Assembly: GCA_000711775.1 (NCBI GenBank)
Contig: ARYC01000753.1
Location: 60,736 to 124,735, forward strand
Source of the DNA: Oxytricha trifallax
Taxonomy: Eukaryota > Ciliophora > Spirotrichea > Sporadotrichida > Oxytrichidae
Direction of reading: 5' to 3'
Length of the DNA stretch: 64,000 nucleotides
Positions within the stretch are counted from its first letter, which is position 1, and every line of letters starts with the position of its first letter. The notes beneath the pieces are model-generated. The model did no database searches. It had not been told where the DNA came from and worked only from the letters and a program-made list of their open reading frames with translations. Below are positions 26,201 to 36,552 of this stretch, one piece after another. Both the position numbers and the translations under genes were made by a program.

Positions 26201-28500
26201 TAAAATTATCTGGCACGATATTATTTTGTTGCATTTCACTGAGTAATTGCCAAGCACTGTTAAGTCTGTTGCATCTCACACAAGCATCGATTAAAGAGTT
26301 GTAAGTAACATCGTTGGGCTTTAGACATTGCATCTTCATGAGATTGAACATTTCAAAAGCTAATTAGAGCTTCTTTTCTTGTGCACAACCTTTGATTATT
26401 GTGTTGAAGGAGATTTCATCAGGTCTCATGAAGTGATGATTGGAGGAGTTTACTACAGCGGGAGCGTTCTTAGCAGAATCAGGTGAGTCTTCTAGAGATA
26501 GGGAGTTATCTGCATCGTCTGTGTTAGAAACTTGTATCTGTGGTTAACTTTGGTTATTAAATTAATTAAAATGAATAAAAATTATCTTATTAATATTAAC
26601 AATTGATTATATTATTTATCATAATAATAATTAATTACTTTGAGGCTTCAACTACTTGAATAGTTCAACTGCTCTATCAAGCTATTTACAGTTGATACAT
26701 GCATCAAGCAGCACATTAAACAGTATAAATTATGTAAAAATCAATATCATTTTGTTTGTCTTTTCTTATATCTCATCAGGAGTGAAATCATTTGAATTTT
26801 GAAGTTAGTTGTAGAGAACAAAAGCTTTCTCAAGATCTTATCTCTGATTCTCACTTTTAATGCCCTTGAACAAAGTAGAATATGTGTAATTATCAGGCTT
26901 CACTTGCTTTTCTTTCATTTACTCAAGAACTCTCCAGGCTTGGTCTTGGTTTCCAGATCTTACACAGCAATCAATCAAAGAGTTGAAGGTGATAGTTGTT
27001 GGGGTTACACCCTCTCCAAGCATTTCATCGTATTTATTTGTAAAATAATAAAAGCTACAAAGAAAAGCTTTGATTTAGAATTCAATTTAAATGAATGAAC
27101 AAATTTAACTGGCAATAGAGTAAGAAAGCCTTGGCAATTTAATTGTTCTTTGAACATCCATCAATAATTGAGTTGTACAAAACTTCATCTGGTTTTATGC
27201 CTCTTTCTTTCATGATTGAAAGTACATTCAGAGCTTATGGAAGTCTTTAAGCTCTGCAATACCCCTTGATCATACAACTGAATGTCATCATATCCATGCA
27301 ATTAGGTTAATCTATAGAATTATTAAAATAACTTAGATGAAATTTTACCTTTACTTAAAGTGAACACCTTGTTGTAAATTTACTCTGCTTCCTCAAAAAG
27401 TTCAGCTTTAAGAAGAGAATCTAGCATTTGATTGACAGTTTGGTAGTATGTTGGATCATTCTAAGCTTAGGATGTCTGTTGTAATTAATGGAAATACTAC
27501 AAGGCAGTTTGAGTTTGATTGAGTCTTGAGTAATATTTGACAAAAATCTTGAGAGTTGAAGAAGCGAGGAAATCTGTGCGCTTAGCATTGTGAACAGCTT
27601 CCTGAACTAGATTTTGTTTTCCATTCCTGAAGCATCCCTCGATTACTGGATTAAGATGTGACTCAACAAGCACTGGAATATTAAGTTCAGACATAAGCTT
27701 AATCATAAGCACGCCCTTATGTGCACTCTTAGTGAGCATGATAGCTTTTGCAGTCACACCAAAGAAGTTGTGGAGATCTTTCTGATTGTTGATGCAATCA
27801 TCTCTTGTCAGTCTTGTTACTACTTCTTAGTAAGTATCGTAAAATTAACCATTTTTCCTGTAGTTCAAGAGAGCTTCCATTAAACTGGTGACCGCTGAAA
27901 TGTCTATATCCTTATCTCCATAGATTTGAAGGATTTTGCTTGAAAGGGAAAGTTTAGACTCGAAACCAACTTGATTTTAATCTTAACTCTCAGATGTATT
28001 TGTTTAAGAAATATTCTTGAGTCTTTGGCACATTCTGACATAATAGTAGAGCATTTGAGACATTTCTAGATCTTCCTCATAGCTTAGAATGTTAGACTCT
28101 AGAGTTTAAAATATAATAAAACTAATTAAATTGGTATAATGAAGATAATAAATTTTTTCTAAAATTTTAAGATGATAAATTTAGAAATAATTTCAATCTA
28201 TTATTTTACCTGAGTGCTTTGCTAAGAAGTTATTGCTCTTTATGCACAGCTTTTAATAGCAATATCTACACAATTTTCCTTTAAGAGACTTTTCACATTA
28301 GAATCAAGATTTTCCATTTTTAATTAATCATGTTCAGCTTAAAAATTGTCGCAGATCTCAGTTGAGGTTTGTTCAGATGTAGCAGTTAAAGTGTTTTAAA
28401 CCCTCAAGTACAAGTGTAGTTTCAATATAAACATTGATTTCTTCAAGTAGCTCTCGATAGTTGACAAACTTTGTTTTGGAACAGCATTGTATGTATAAAT
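23266..28500 (-). CDS. Pentatricopeptide-repeat (PPR) protein with N/Q/Y-rich C-terminal tail
   Basis: The minus-strand frame starts upstream of about 28490 (start codon not found). An N-terminal helical region precedes an array of 35-residue PPR motifs from about 27750 to 24700. Examples are VTYNSLIDACVRCNRLNSAW (about 26310), VTYGCLIDACVKNNQIERAM (about 25810), EVLYNSLLDGCCKANEIEMA (about 24940) and VTYSILIKIYGK (about 24830). After these comes a long low-complexity tail rich in Asn, Gln, Ser, Tyr and Gly (about 24500-23400, e.g. NQNSRNSGNYQNNSYNN), then TIKDITEEEVIADFLIDEM and TGA at 23268-23266. PPR arrays bind single-stranded RNA, usually in mitochondria; the prion-like tail is unusual for the family. 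IESs split it; the largest is about 25135-25595. The extreme 3' junction near 23400 is unsolved. Confidence 0.8.
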
Positions 28501-28738
28501 AAAAACTAATAAATAAAATGATATCAATTAAATTATAGAGTGACACGAGGTGTCATTAGTTAGATAAGAGTTCATTTATGAAGATTAATTTTCAAATTTA
28601 AATTTGATATTCAGTTATTACCAGATATTTAAATATATCGTATCTATTTGGCAATTAAAATCTAGCTTTCTGTTACAGCATTTAATGCAAGTTTCTAATT
28701 AATTCTCAGTTTATGTTTATTATATAAAATATAATTTA

Positions 28739-30548
28739 ATGGGTTCTGTTTGTTGCTCAACAAGAAACTCACTTGATATAACTTCAACGACTCATTTAGA
28801 TGCTTATCGAGGTGGAGGGAGTGCGAAATTTATAAATAGACCAGCCTCAGTGTAGCAATCACGCGGCAGTTACAAACCTAAATCCTTTAAAAAGGGCCAT
28901 AAATCCTATGTTAATTTGCTAAACTAGAGTCTAGTAGAACAGTAGAACCACTCTCTCCAATAAAAACAAATCAATTAAAATTCACTAAATAATATCAGTT
29001 TAAATAATCTGCTACCTGGCCAGATATCTCCACGATTAGGCAATAATGGCTTTTCAAGAAATAATCAGTCAATGATGCAATTATAAATGTTTAATCAGTC
29101 TACACTCGACAATTCTGGAGATATGGCTAATTATTTAACAAACTAGAACTAAAACAATTTACCCTCAGTGTTAAGGGAATAGCAATATTTTGAAGAATAG
29201 ATTAGAAAGGAGCATGAGAAATAAGAATTGTTGAACATGTTTAAGGGCAATTGGAGACTTATGCTAGTTGTGCTTAAAATGCAGGCAATTGCCAGAGGGA
29301 TAGTTACGAGAAATAAAATGTTCAAGAAGCATCATTTTAGAGCTGTGGCAAGTAAAAACTCTGTTGAATATTTCAGTGTCCTTGTCCATGATATGAGGAA
29401 GAAACAATTATATAATTATTCAATAGGCCTATATTTTATGATTTAAAGTATTAATAATAAAAGCAAAGAAGCTACCATAATTTAAATACGACTAGGCTAA
29501 TCTCTAAGAAGATATAGAAAGAGAGCATAAAAAGCTTTAAGTAGAAAATGAATATATTTATGAAGGTTAGGTTAACTCTAAAACTGGAATGAGAGATGGA
29601 ATAGGTACCTAAACATGGGTAGATGGCACTTACTATGAGGGATACTGGAAAAATGATTTACAAAATGGAAGGGGTAGAGTATTTTAGTAACATAAACTCT
29701 CCATATGTAATTTTATCATCCAATATCATTTGTTTAATTTATGATGATTAAATGAGTATTCAGATCAGATGGAGATGTGTATGAGGGTTAATTTATCGAT
29801 GGGAATGCTAATGGTAAGGGTAAGTTGATAAGCTATTCAGAAGCAGGGGGAAACGGATCTACTTACACAGGAGAATTCGTAGATAACTATCAGCATGGTA
29901 AAGGGCATGAAGAGTGGCCAGAAGGGGATGTCTATGATGGCATTTACATTCATTAGTTAAAATATATTATAGAATCGGTTTAAATTTAGTGCAATTACAT
30001 TGTTTTTATTAATATGTTGATTAAAGGTGTAAGAGATGGTCCTGGAGTGTTAAAAATGGCTGATGGTTCAAAGTACACAGGTACTTTCAAGAAGAATTGC
30101 ATTCATGGTTTTGGACAGTATCAATGGTCTGATGGAAGAATCTACAATGGTGGGTGGAATTTCAACAAGATGCACGGAAGAGGCGTCTTCACCTGGAAAG
30201 ATGGAAGAAAGTACGAAGGAGAGTATTACAATGATAAGAAACATGGAAAAGGCTTGTTTATATGGGCAGATGGGCAGAGATATGACGGGTAATGGGTCAA
30301 TGGTGTGCAGCATGGCATTGGCTTTCATTAAGACAATGCCAGGGCTGATAAGCGAAAGAGTGAATGGAAAAATGGCAAGAGAGTTAGATGGATTATATTA
30401 TTTTTATGAACTATGTGTTCAAAATTATTTAATTTAATTTATTTTATTAAATTTTTAATATTAAAAGATTCATGATAATGATAAGAAGAATGACGACAGT
30501 GATGAAGATGAATAAAGTGCCAGGAATAAAAAATATAATAAAAGATGA
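28739..30548 (+). CDS. MORN-repeat protein with IQ motif and N-terminal acylation signal
   Basis: ATG at 28739 gives [11 protein letters not shown], a likely myristoylation (Gly2) plus palmitoylation (Cys5, Cys6) signal. A Ser/Asn/Gln-rich linker follows, then an IQ-like helix ([19 protein letters not shown], about 29275-29330). About eight MORN repeats come next, with Y-x-G-x-W/Y-x-x-G-x-x-x-G-x-G spacing, e.g. [75 protein letters not shown]. The tail is acidic ([13 protein letters not shown]) and ends in TGA at 30546-30548. Four IESs were solved (pointers AAGAA, GAGTATT, ATT, GATT). MORN proteins link membranes to the cytoskeleton, and IQ motifs bind calmodulin; a cortical role is a reasonable guess. 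Confidence 0.85.
29404..29470. other. IES (67 bp), pointer AAGAA
   Basis: The pointer is at 29399-29403 and 29466-29470. Excision joins VHDMRKK to LPQFKYD in frame. Confidence 0.8.
29684..29760. other. IES (77 bp), pointer GAGTATT
   Basis: The pointer is at 29677-29683 and 29754-29760. Excision joins NGRGRVF to RSDGDVYEG, as MORN spacing requires. Confidence 0.85.
29951..30022. other. IES (72 bp), pointer ATT
   Basis: ATT is at 29948-29950 and 30020-30022. Excision gives [14 protein letters not shown], which fits a MORN repeat. An alternative pointer TACATT (29945-29950 and its second copy near 30000) is also in frame but would add eight extra residues. Confidence 0.6.
30395..30480. other. 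IES (86 bp), pointer GATT
   Basis: The pointer is at 30391-30394 and 30477-30480. Excision joins GKRVRWI to HDNDKKNDD in frame and opens the acidic tail. Confidence 0.75.
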
Positions 30549-30949
30549 CACTCAACGATTACTTAAGAACTTTAAAATTAAACAATCTTTGCAATTAAGC
30601 CAAAGACAGAAATTAGTGAATATATTTTTCATAAATATAGAATCTACAGTTGAGACATATTAATTAATGTGGAGTAGAGATGCCTTATATATTTTATTAC
30701 TATTAAATCTATATATTAATTTTACTCTATATGAGTGTGATAAATTTAAATAAAATAATTTAAGTTTATAATATAAATATTTTCAATAAATATAACAGCA
30801 ACCCCTTCATCTTCAACTCACTTGAACCCCAAACTTTTTGAAACTTACATTAATTAATCACAACATTAATATTGTTACAAATATGTATTTATGACTAGAA
30901 TTATAGAGTAAATCTAAATATAATAAATTACATATATGATTGGATAATA
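30549..30949. other. Intergenic DNA
   Basis: AT-rich spacer between two plus-strand genes; nothing was recognised in it. Confidence 0.55.
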
Positions 30950-32624
30950 ATGCCACCAAAGAAGAAGGAAAAGAAAGCCAAGAAAAGTTCTTTAGAAGAA
31001 GAGGCAAAAGCCAAAGCTGATGCAGTAGATGATATCGACGATGAAGATTACAAGAAGTCCCTACGTAAGGAGTGCAGAATGCTCGAGGAGCAGATTCGCA
31101 AAGAAGAAGACCTCGCTGGGCTTTATCAAGATGAAAGGTAGAGAGTTTAATTAAATTTGTCAATGAAGATATTGGACCAAAGGGTAGCTAAACAATTGGA
31201 TTAACTTAAAATTTAAAAGAGTGAACTACTTCTGGATTGTAGCCAAGAAAGAAACCGAAGACAAACAAGCTGAGCAGAGAAACAAGGAGAGAGAATTGTA
31301 GGATTTGAGTGAGAAGCATTAAATTGAAATCAAAATCTACAAGTAACGTGTGAAGCATCTCCTCTTCTAAAACCTCGACTATTATAAATGTACTTTTATT
31401 GCAACGACATAGAATAATGACAAATATTTCTCTTTATAATAGCTTACTGAATTGAAAAAGGAAGCCCAAATTACTTTGAAAAACGTGGAAGACGAGCACA
31501 GAATCAACGAAAGAGAATTAAAGCAAGACCTCCGTGCCTTGAAAGTGCAAAAGAAGGAACAAGAGGTGAGACATCAAGAGTATTTGAACGCCTTGACCAA
31601 AGACAAAAACAAGCAAGCAACCAAGATCCGTGCTGAGTACGAGCGTATTGCTAACGAGATTCAGTTGAAATACAAGCACAAGATGTTACTGCTCAGAGAA
31701 GAAATGGAGCGCAAGAGAAAAGCTCAGATACAACAGATTGAGAACAAAAAGAATGAGGCCATTAAGGCACTTACTCAAAAACACTCAAAGAAGTACCAGG
31801 ATATTAAGAACTACTATCAAGAGATCACAAATACCAACCTGGACATCATTAAGTAACTGAAGGATGAACTTACTGATGCTAAGAAAGAAGACACTAGCAA
31901 GTAGAAGCAGAAGATGGACTAAGAAGAGGCTAATAAGCAAGTCGTAGAGCCACTTCAAAAGGCAAGTGAGGAAGTTAAAAAACTTAGTGAGAAAAAGCGC
32001 AAGCACGATGCAATCATATGTTTTTTTCTACTGCATTTTTTCACCTTATAAATTCCAAAACTTTACATTGAAAAATCATGGAGAAGTTACAAGAGTGTTA
32101 ATCTCAAATCATGGAGCATGACTCCGTTTTGAAGGATATTGAGTGGTAATATGAAGTTCGTCTTCAGCAGTTCCAATACCTCTAAAAAGAAAAGAAAACT
32201 CTCTTTGACGAGTTCCATTACACTGTCTACGAAATTCATCAAAAGACTGGTCTCAGAAACTTAGTCCTTGAGAAGAAACTGGAGACAATTCAAGAGGGTG
32301 TCGAGACTAAAGATGCTCAAATTAACTAACTACTGGCAGCTGCCAAAATAGACCCCAAAACACTTGGAGATATTCAAAATACACTTGAACAAGCTGAAAA
32401 TATTAAGAACGAAGCTATTAAGGAAATTCAATCTCCTTTAAAATTTTTAATACAAAACTTATATGTTATTCTTAAAATGTCATATTCTATATAATCAATC
32501 TGAACTCAAGAAAATTAGAGAAGCTCACTCTAATATGGTTAAAACATATGAAGGCAAGCTATCTGAATTTGGTATTCCCGTCGAAGAACTTGGCTTCGAT
32601 CCTCTAGTACCAGCAAATATTTGA
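30950..32624 (+). CDS. DRC4: DRC4/GAS8-type dynein regulatory complex subunit
   Basis: ATG at 30950 (MPPKKKEKKAKK) begins a long coiled coil that matches GAS8/DRC4 along its whole length: EIKIYKQRVKHLL (about 31325-31365), a central block with RELKQDLRALKVQKKEQE (about 31512-31565), KNYYQEITNTNLDIIKQL (about 31808-31860), VEPLQKASEEVKKLSEKKRK, then VYEIHQKTGLRNLVLEKKL (about 32225-32280). It ends VEELGFDPLVPANI with TGA at 32622-32624. Four IESs were solved (AGAGT, TACT, AATCAT, TCAATCT) and the spliced protein is collinear with the animal one. DRC4 is part of the nexin-dynein regulatory complex that links outer doublets and controls ciliary bending. Length and motifs look complete. Confidence 0.95.
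31147..31222. other. IES (76 bp), pointer AGAGT
   Basis: The pointer is at 31142-31146 and 31218-31222. Excision joins DERQRV to NYFWIVAKK, matching the conserved position of Phe-Trp in GAS8. Confidence 0.9.
31395..31448. other. IES (54 bp), pointer TACT
   Basis: The pointer is at 31391-31394 and 31445-31448. Excision joins LDYYKCT to ELKKEAQ in frame. Confidence 0.8.
32018..32079. other. IES (62 bp), pointer AATCAT
   Basis: The pointer is at 32012-32017 and 32074-32079. Excision joins KKRKHDAI to MEKLQECQ in frame. Confidence 0.88.
32435..32501. other. IES (67 bp), pointer TCAATCT
   Basis: The pointer is at 32428-32434 and 32495-32501. Excision joins AIKEIQS to ELKKIRE in frame. Confidence 0.88.
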
Positions 32625-32712
32625 TTTATCTTAACCTAAAGCATAAAATTTACTTATCATTTTTCATTTTAAGTTCCCTCAATTTAGTTCATTTATCATT
32701 TTATTTCATATC

Positions 32713-33733
32713 ATAGACATATAGTTCATAGCAAGAATATTCTAGAAATTTTAATAGACTTGAATCATAGAGAAATTCAAGCTACTAAAGCAATTAAATA
32801 ATCACAAAGAAGCCCTCATAAGATAAAAATTAAAGTTTAATAATAGCACATTAAAAGAATTAGTCCTCTATGTCTTAAAGAAATCTAACTGAATAACAAT
32901 AATCTTAACAATAACATCAATAGTACAATACTTTAACCAACTTCTTTAATTAAGGTATGCAAATATCAGTAAAAGTCAGTAATAATTAAGCAATAAAGAG
33001 AAACTCAAAGATAGATGTAACTCAGTCTTATGAAGATCAAATGATACCTACAGTGTTTATTTCTAAAGAAAAATACAAAAATAGAGATACTGTAAATAAT
33101 GCCAGAATCGAAAGAAATTTCTTACCTAATAAAAAAGCATTAATTAAATTGAGCAAAGATTCAAGCTCACAACTAGACTCAAGCACAAGACAAATTTTTT
33201 AAGAAACAAAGTCAATTCCAAGAATTGACATCAATCCTGATGTATGCGAAGAGTATGAATTCGTAAAAAATGGAAATATTTTAAGTTTTTAAATACACAA
33301 TTTTCCCTTAAAAAGAAATGACTAAAATTTGATGAAATCTTTCTTAAAGTTACCTGAAAATAAACATTAACCTTCTTTTTCTAGAAATTTACTAAGAAAT
33401 TAATATAAAACATCAGTATAGAATTTTTAAAGGATCTCATAATTACAAAGATAATCTATAATTATGGATGATTAGAGCAAAAGATTTCAAAATTGTTTTG
33501 AAAATGACATTAAAATACCGTGTTTATCAAATTCATAAGAGAAATAACAAATAACAGATCCTGAAAACCAAAATAACTAATAAGTATAATTAAATGTAAT
33601 GCCACCTCCTCCAAAAAACTTATGGAATACTTAAAATTATCTGATGCAGGCAAAACGTAAACGTTCTGATTAATTTATCCAATATTTATAAAACATGTCT
33701 TATCATAGCAAATACAAAATTATTAAAAAGTGA
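32713..33733 (+). CDS. Disordered Ser/Asn/Gln-rich protein, unrecognised
   Basis: An uninterrupted frame of about 340 codons without TGA ends at TGA 33731-33733. The composition is typical of ciliate coding DNA with many TAA/TAG Gln codons (e.g. SQRNLTEQQQSQQQHQQ near 32875-32925). Less biased patches appear, such as YEDQMIPTVFISKEKYKNRD (about 33025-33085) and PRIDINPDVCEEYEFV (about 33220-33265), plus a proline-rich PPPPKNLW near 33605. The frame is open upstream of 32713 but no good ATG was found, so the 5' MDS may lie behind an IES or elsewhere. It is convergent with the next gene, 46 bp from its stop. Confidence 0.7.
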
Positions 33734-33778
33734 TCTAATTGCAATTAATTTCTAAATTTTCCATTTTAAGATAAGAAA

Positions 33779-36190
33779 TCATGATGGATTAATTTTTTTA
33801 AAGAAATTAAAAAACATATTAAACGATTCAAGTCTATTGTTATTTGATTTGTGAGATTTCAATGAATTTTGTGTTCTATAAGTTTCTTGCTTTTATTCAA
33901 ACTAATTTAATTCTTTATTCATAGGACTAGGAGCGTAATTTATAAATATATAAAATTAATCTGTTTGGATGTTCAAGCTACTTATTTTACCAGATTCTTA
34001 TGAAATTGTATTAACTTAATTTTTCTCAGATTGTTTGCTACTATCTTACTTAATATTTTATCATACCTCCAAATTATGATTGCTATCTAAGCTAGCTTGG
34101 ACATTTCTAAAACTTTCTTATTCTATATTCACTTTATTTTATCTATGGGTTTATTCAGTAGCTTGATCTCTCTTAGAAATTATTGCTCTGGTATTAATCT
34201 TCCTGATAGTCCTATTTAACGGCTGAATGTTAGTATATTTAGATTTTTAACTTTATCCCAAAAAGTGTATGCTTTAACTCAATTCTTACTGAAGATTTAT
34301 CTAAGATCTATCTAGATCAAGAAGTTAATTGACTTCTTACGATTCTAGCAAAGATTATCTCCTAATTTTATCATTAAGTATATTATCCAGGGAACTTGAG
34401 TCTAAGCTATGATTGAGACTTTCCCCATAGTCGTTGATCTCAATTTTAACATTAGAATTGTTAATTAAAGTTTGTAACAAAGATTTACTGTCCTATATTT
34501 TGTCTCCCTCTATTCTTATGGATTGAATTCTCTCTTTTTAAATTTACTTCAATTTTCTTCTTCTGCTTGCTAAATCATGGCTCGTTAATAATCCGTTGAA
34601 ATTTTGAGTTTATTTTTATTAAGAGATATAGTGATTCCCTGAGTTTTGATTTAAATGAGATAAGCTAGATTAAGTGGCATTAGGATCTTATGCTAATTAG
34701 ACGCTTCCTTTGAAGAAGTTTTTCTTTGTTTATTTGTGTGAATCCATCAAGTCAAAAATATAAGGGAATTATAAAATACTGTAAAAGATATCTAAAAATA
34801 ATTAATTCAATATATATATATATATTTATTTTATAATAATTTTAAGTCATGTATGTCCCAATCAGACTCATGAACTTTTTTATGTTTAGTAATTTTAAGC
34901 GTACTCTAGAGAAATTTTTGCAATTAATTTTTACTTTTTATTTACTTATACTACAACAAATTCGAGTGAGCCTGCCTTAGCGATGATATATTATGGTGAT
35001 TAATATTACCTTAATTGTAGTCTTGACTATTTAATTGATTGTGTTAATCTGATATCTAATGATTCTATGTTAAGTTATCAAGAGAAAGGTTTTAATTATC
35101 TTATAGTCATTAATTTAATGGAATTGTTAAATTATTATCCTAAAATTTGGATTCATCAAGTGTTTGATTGAGATGGTTCGAAGTAAAACTGTTTACTTAT
35201 TTAACGAAAAAATGGGATTACTAAAAAATGTAAATAAAAAACTATTCATAAGCTTTGTAATTAGATTACTATGTCCAATTAACGTAGAATAAAATTGTTC
35301 TCCTTAAATTTCTTTGTTAATTCGTTGTAGTATTAAATATTTTCTAGATACTCACATCATTATAGTTACTGCCACTTTCAACAAGATTATCACTTTGTTT
35401 ATTCTAGATCTTACTAAGAGATACTAAATTTCTGGATGGGAACACTTGATTTGAGTTTATTTTGTTCAAGTTATCGTTTTGAGATAACTACCTATATTTC
35501 TATGTGTTTGGGTTTAAAATCGATATTTTCAAGTTACTTTAGAGTATATATAAATTTATGAATTATGCCATTTAGACAAATTTAGAATATTAGTATATAC
35601 ATATATTTTAACTTGGCTATGGGTAATCCTAATCAGCTAAACTATTATTACTTATTAACAAAGCACTATTATTCATAGAAGTTCTATCCCTGCTGAGACT
35701 AGTCATATTAATGACATTTAGGAGTTTAGAGTGCTACTGCTTATGATTCTAAGCAAATTTATCAGTGGGGAAATGGCTTGATTTTACAAGGGAAATTGAA
35801 GTGCGGGGTTGAGGGAAATTGTAGTTTTACAGATTTTGAGGCAATAGTTAAGTGTTTTGGATATCAGTGGTGCTATTGTTTTAAATGCACATAAAATCAT
35901 TGTTGCTTTAATAATCCTCTAAGATTGAATATAATTTTAATTAAAAATTTAATAATATTAATACTTGAATAATTATTATATTAAACTCAATAACATATTG
36001 TAGATTGACCTAGAAATTTATTCCCTGAAATCATGATTAACGAATATATGAGGTAATTCATTATTGTTATTGCTATAATTTCATGCTATTCTCTCGCTAT
36101 TTTTATATGAAGGAGAGATTTTATTAGGTTTCTAAAGAGCTTATCTCTACTTAAATCTCGTAAATAACTGTGATGCTTAATTGTATTCAT
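33779..36190 (-). CDS. Disordered Asn/Ser/Gln-rich protein, IES-interrupted, unrecognised
   Basis: Minus-strand coding segments run from a probable ATG at 36190 (MNTIKHHSYLRDLSRDKL) to TGA at 33781-33779. Joining needs pointer TCAATCT (IES 35929-36008) and TGACTT (IES 34755-34849), both in frame. Text such as NNSTTDIQNTQLLPQNLQNYN (about 35870-35815), INSNQVFPSRNLVSLSKIQN (about 35465-35405) and LNHSLDSSSLDNILNDKI (about 34425-34375) is clearly coding in composition but has no recognised domain. A TGA near 34073-34071 falls inside an otherwise open frame, so another small IES, a frameshift or a real stop there is possible. Junctions near 36100 and 35250 are unsolved. Confidence 0.65.
34755..34849. 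other. IES (95 bp) with a TA microsatellite, pointer TGACTT (minus strand)
   Basis: AAGTCA is at 34749-34754 and 34844-34849. Excision joins DWDIHDL to MDSHKQTKK in frame. The segment contains seven TA repeats (about 34811-34824). Confidence 0.75.
35929..36008. other. IES (80 bp), pointer TCAATCT (minus strand)
   Basis: AGATTGA is at 35922-35928 and 36002-36008. Excision joins REQISRSI to LEDYQSNN in frame. Confidence 0.75.
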
Positions 36191-36552
36191 TTTTGTTAGT
36201 TTTCATTTGATAATTTTATAATTTTAATAGTAATTAACCTTTATTAGTGGATTTTTGTTTATTTAAATTTATAGGATCTTACACAAGAATATTTTAATTT
36301 ACAGCTATTACTGATTAATATTGTTTAACTTATTGCATTTATTTAAAGGGTTTTGTAATATATAGATTTGTCTTTAATCACATTACATAAAATATTAAAA
36401 ATATAATTTTAAAATTTGACTTAATAAAGGAAATAAAATCAAAATTCACTTGTTAGCTAAGTGGTAAATTCATAAAATGTGTGTATAAATATTTCTAAAT
36501 CAAATTAAAATAAAACTTTTAAATATATTCAATTCGAAACAAAACCTATAAA
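36191..36552. promoter_or_regulatory. Divergent intergenic region
   Basis: 362 bp of AT-rich DNA between the start of the disordered-protein gene (-) and the first RIIa-kinase gene (+). No specific element was recognised. Confidence 0.3.

Noticed and set aside
30063-30437. A second plus-strand frame and a minus-strand frame overlapping the MORN repeats
   Set aside because: Shadows of the repeat-rich MORN coding frame, which alone shows MORN spacing.
34811-34824. TA microsatellite as a possible regulatory element
   Set aside because: It lies inside a solved IES (34755-34849) and similar TA runs occur in other non-coding DNA here.
35690-35900. Plus-strand Cys-rich frame (KCGVEGNC, WCYCFKC) that looked like a zinc-binding domain
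   Set aside because: The minus strand is open over a longer span with typical Ser/Asn/Gln composition and joins neighbours through solved pointers; the Cys-rich frame is its shadow.
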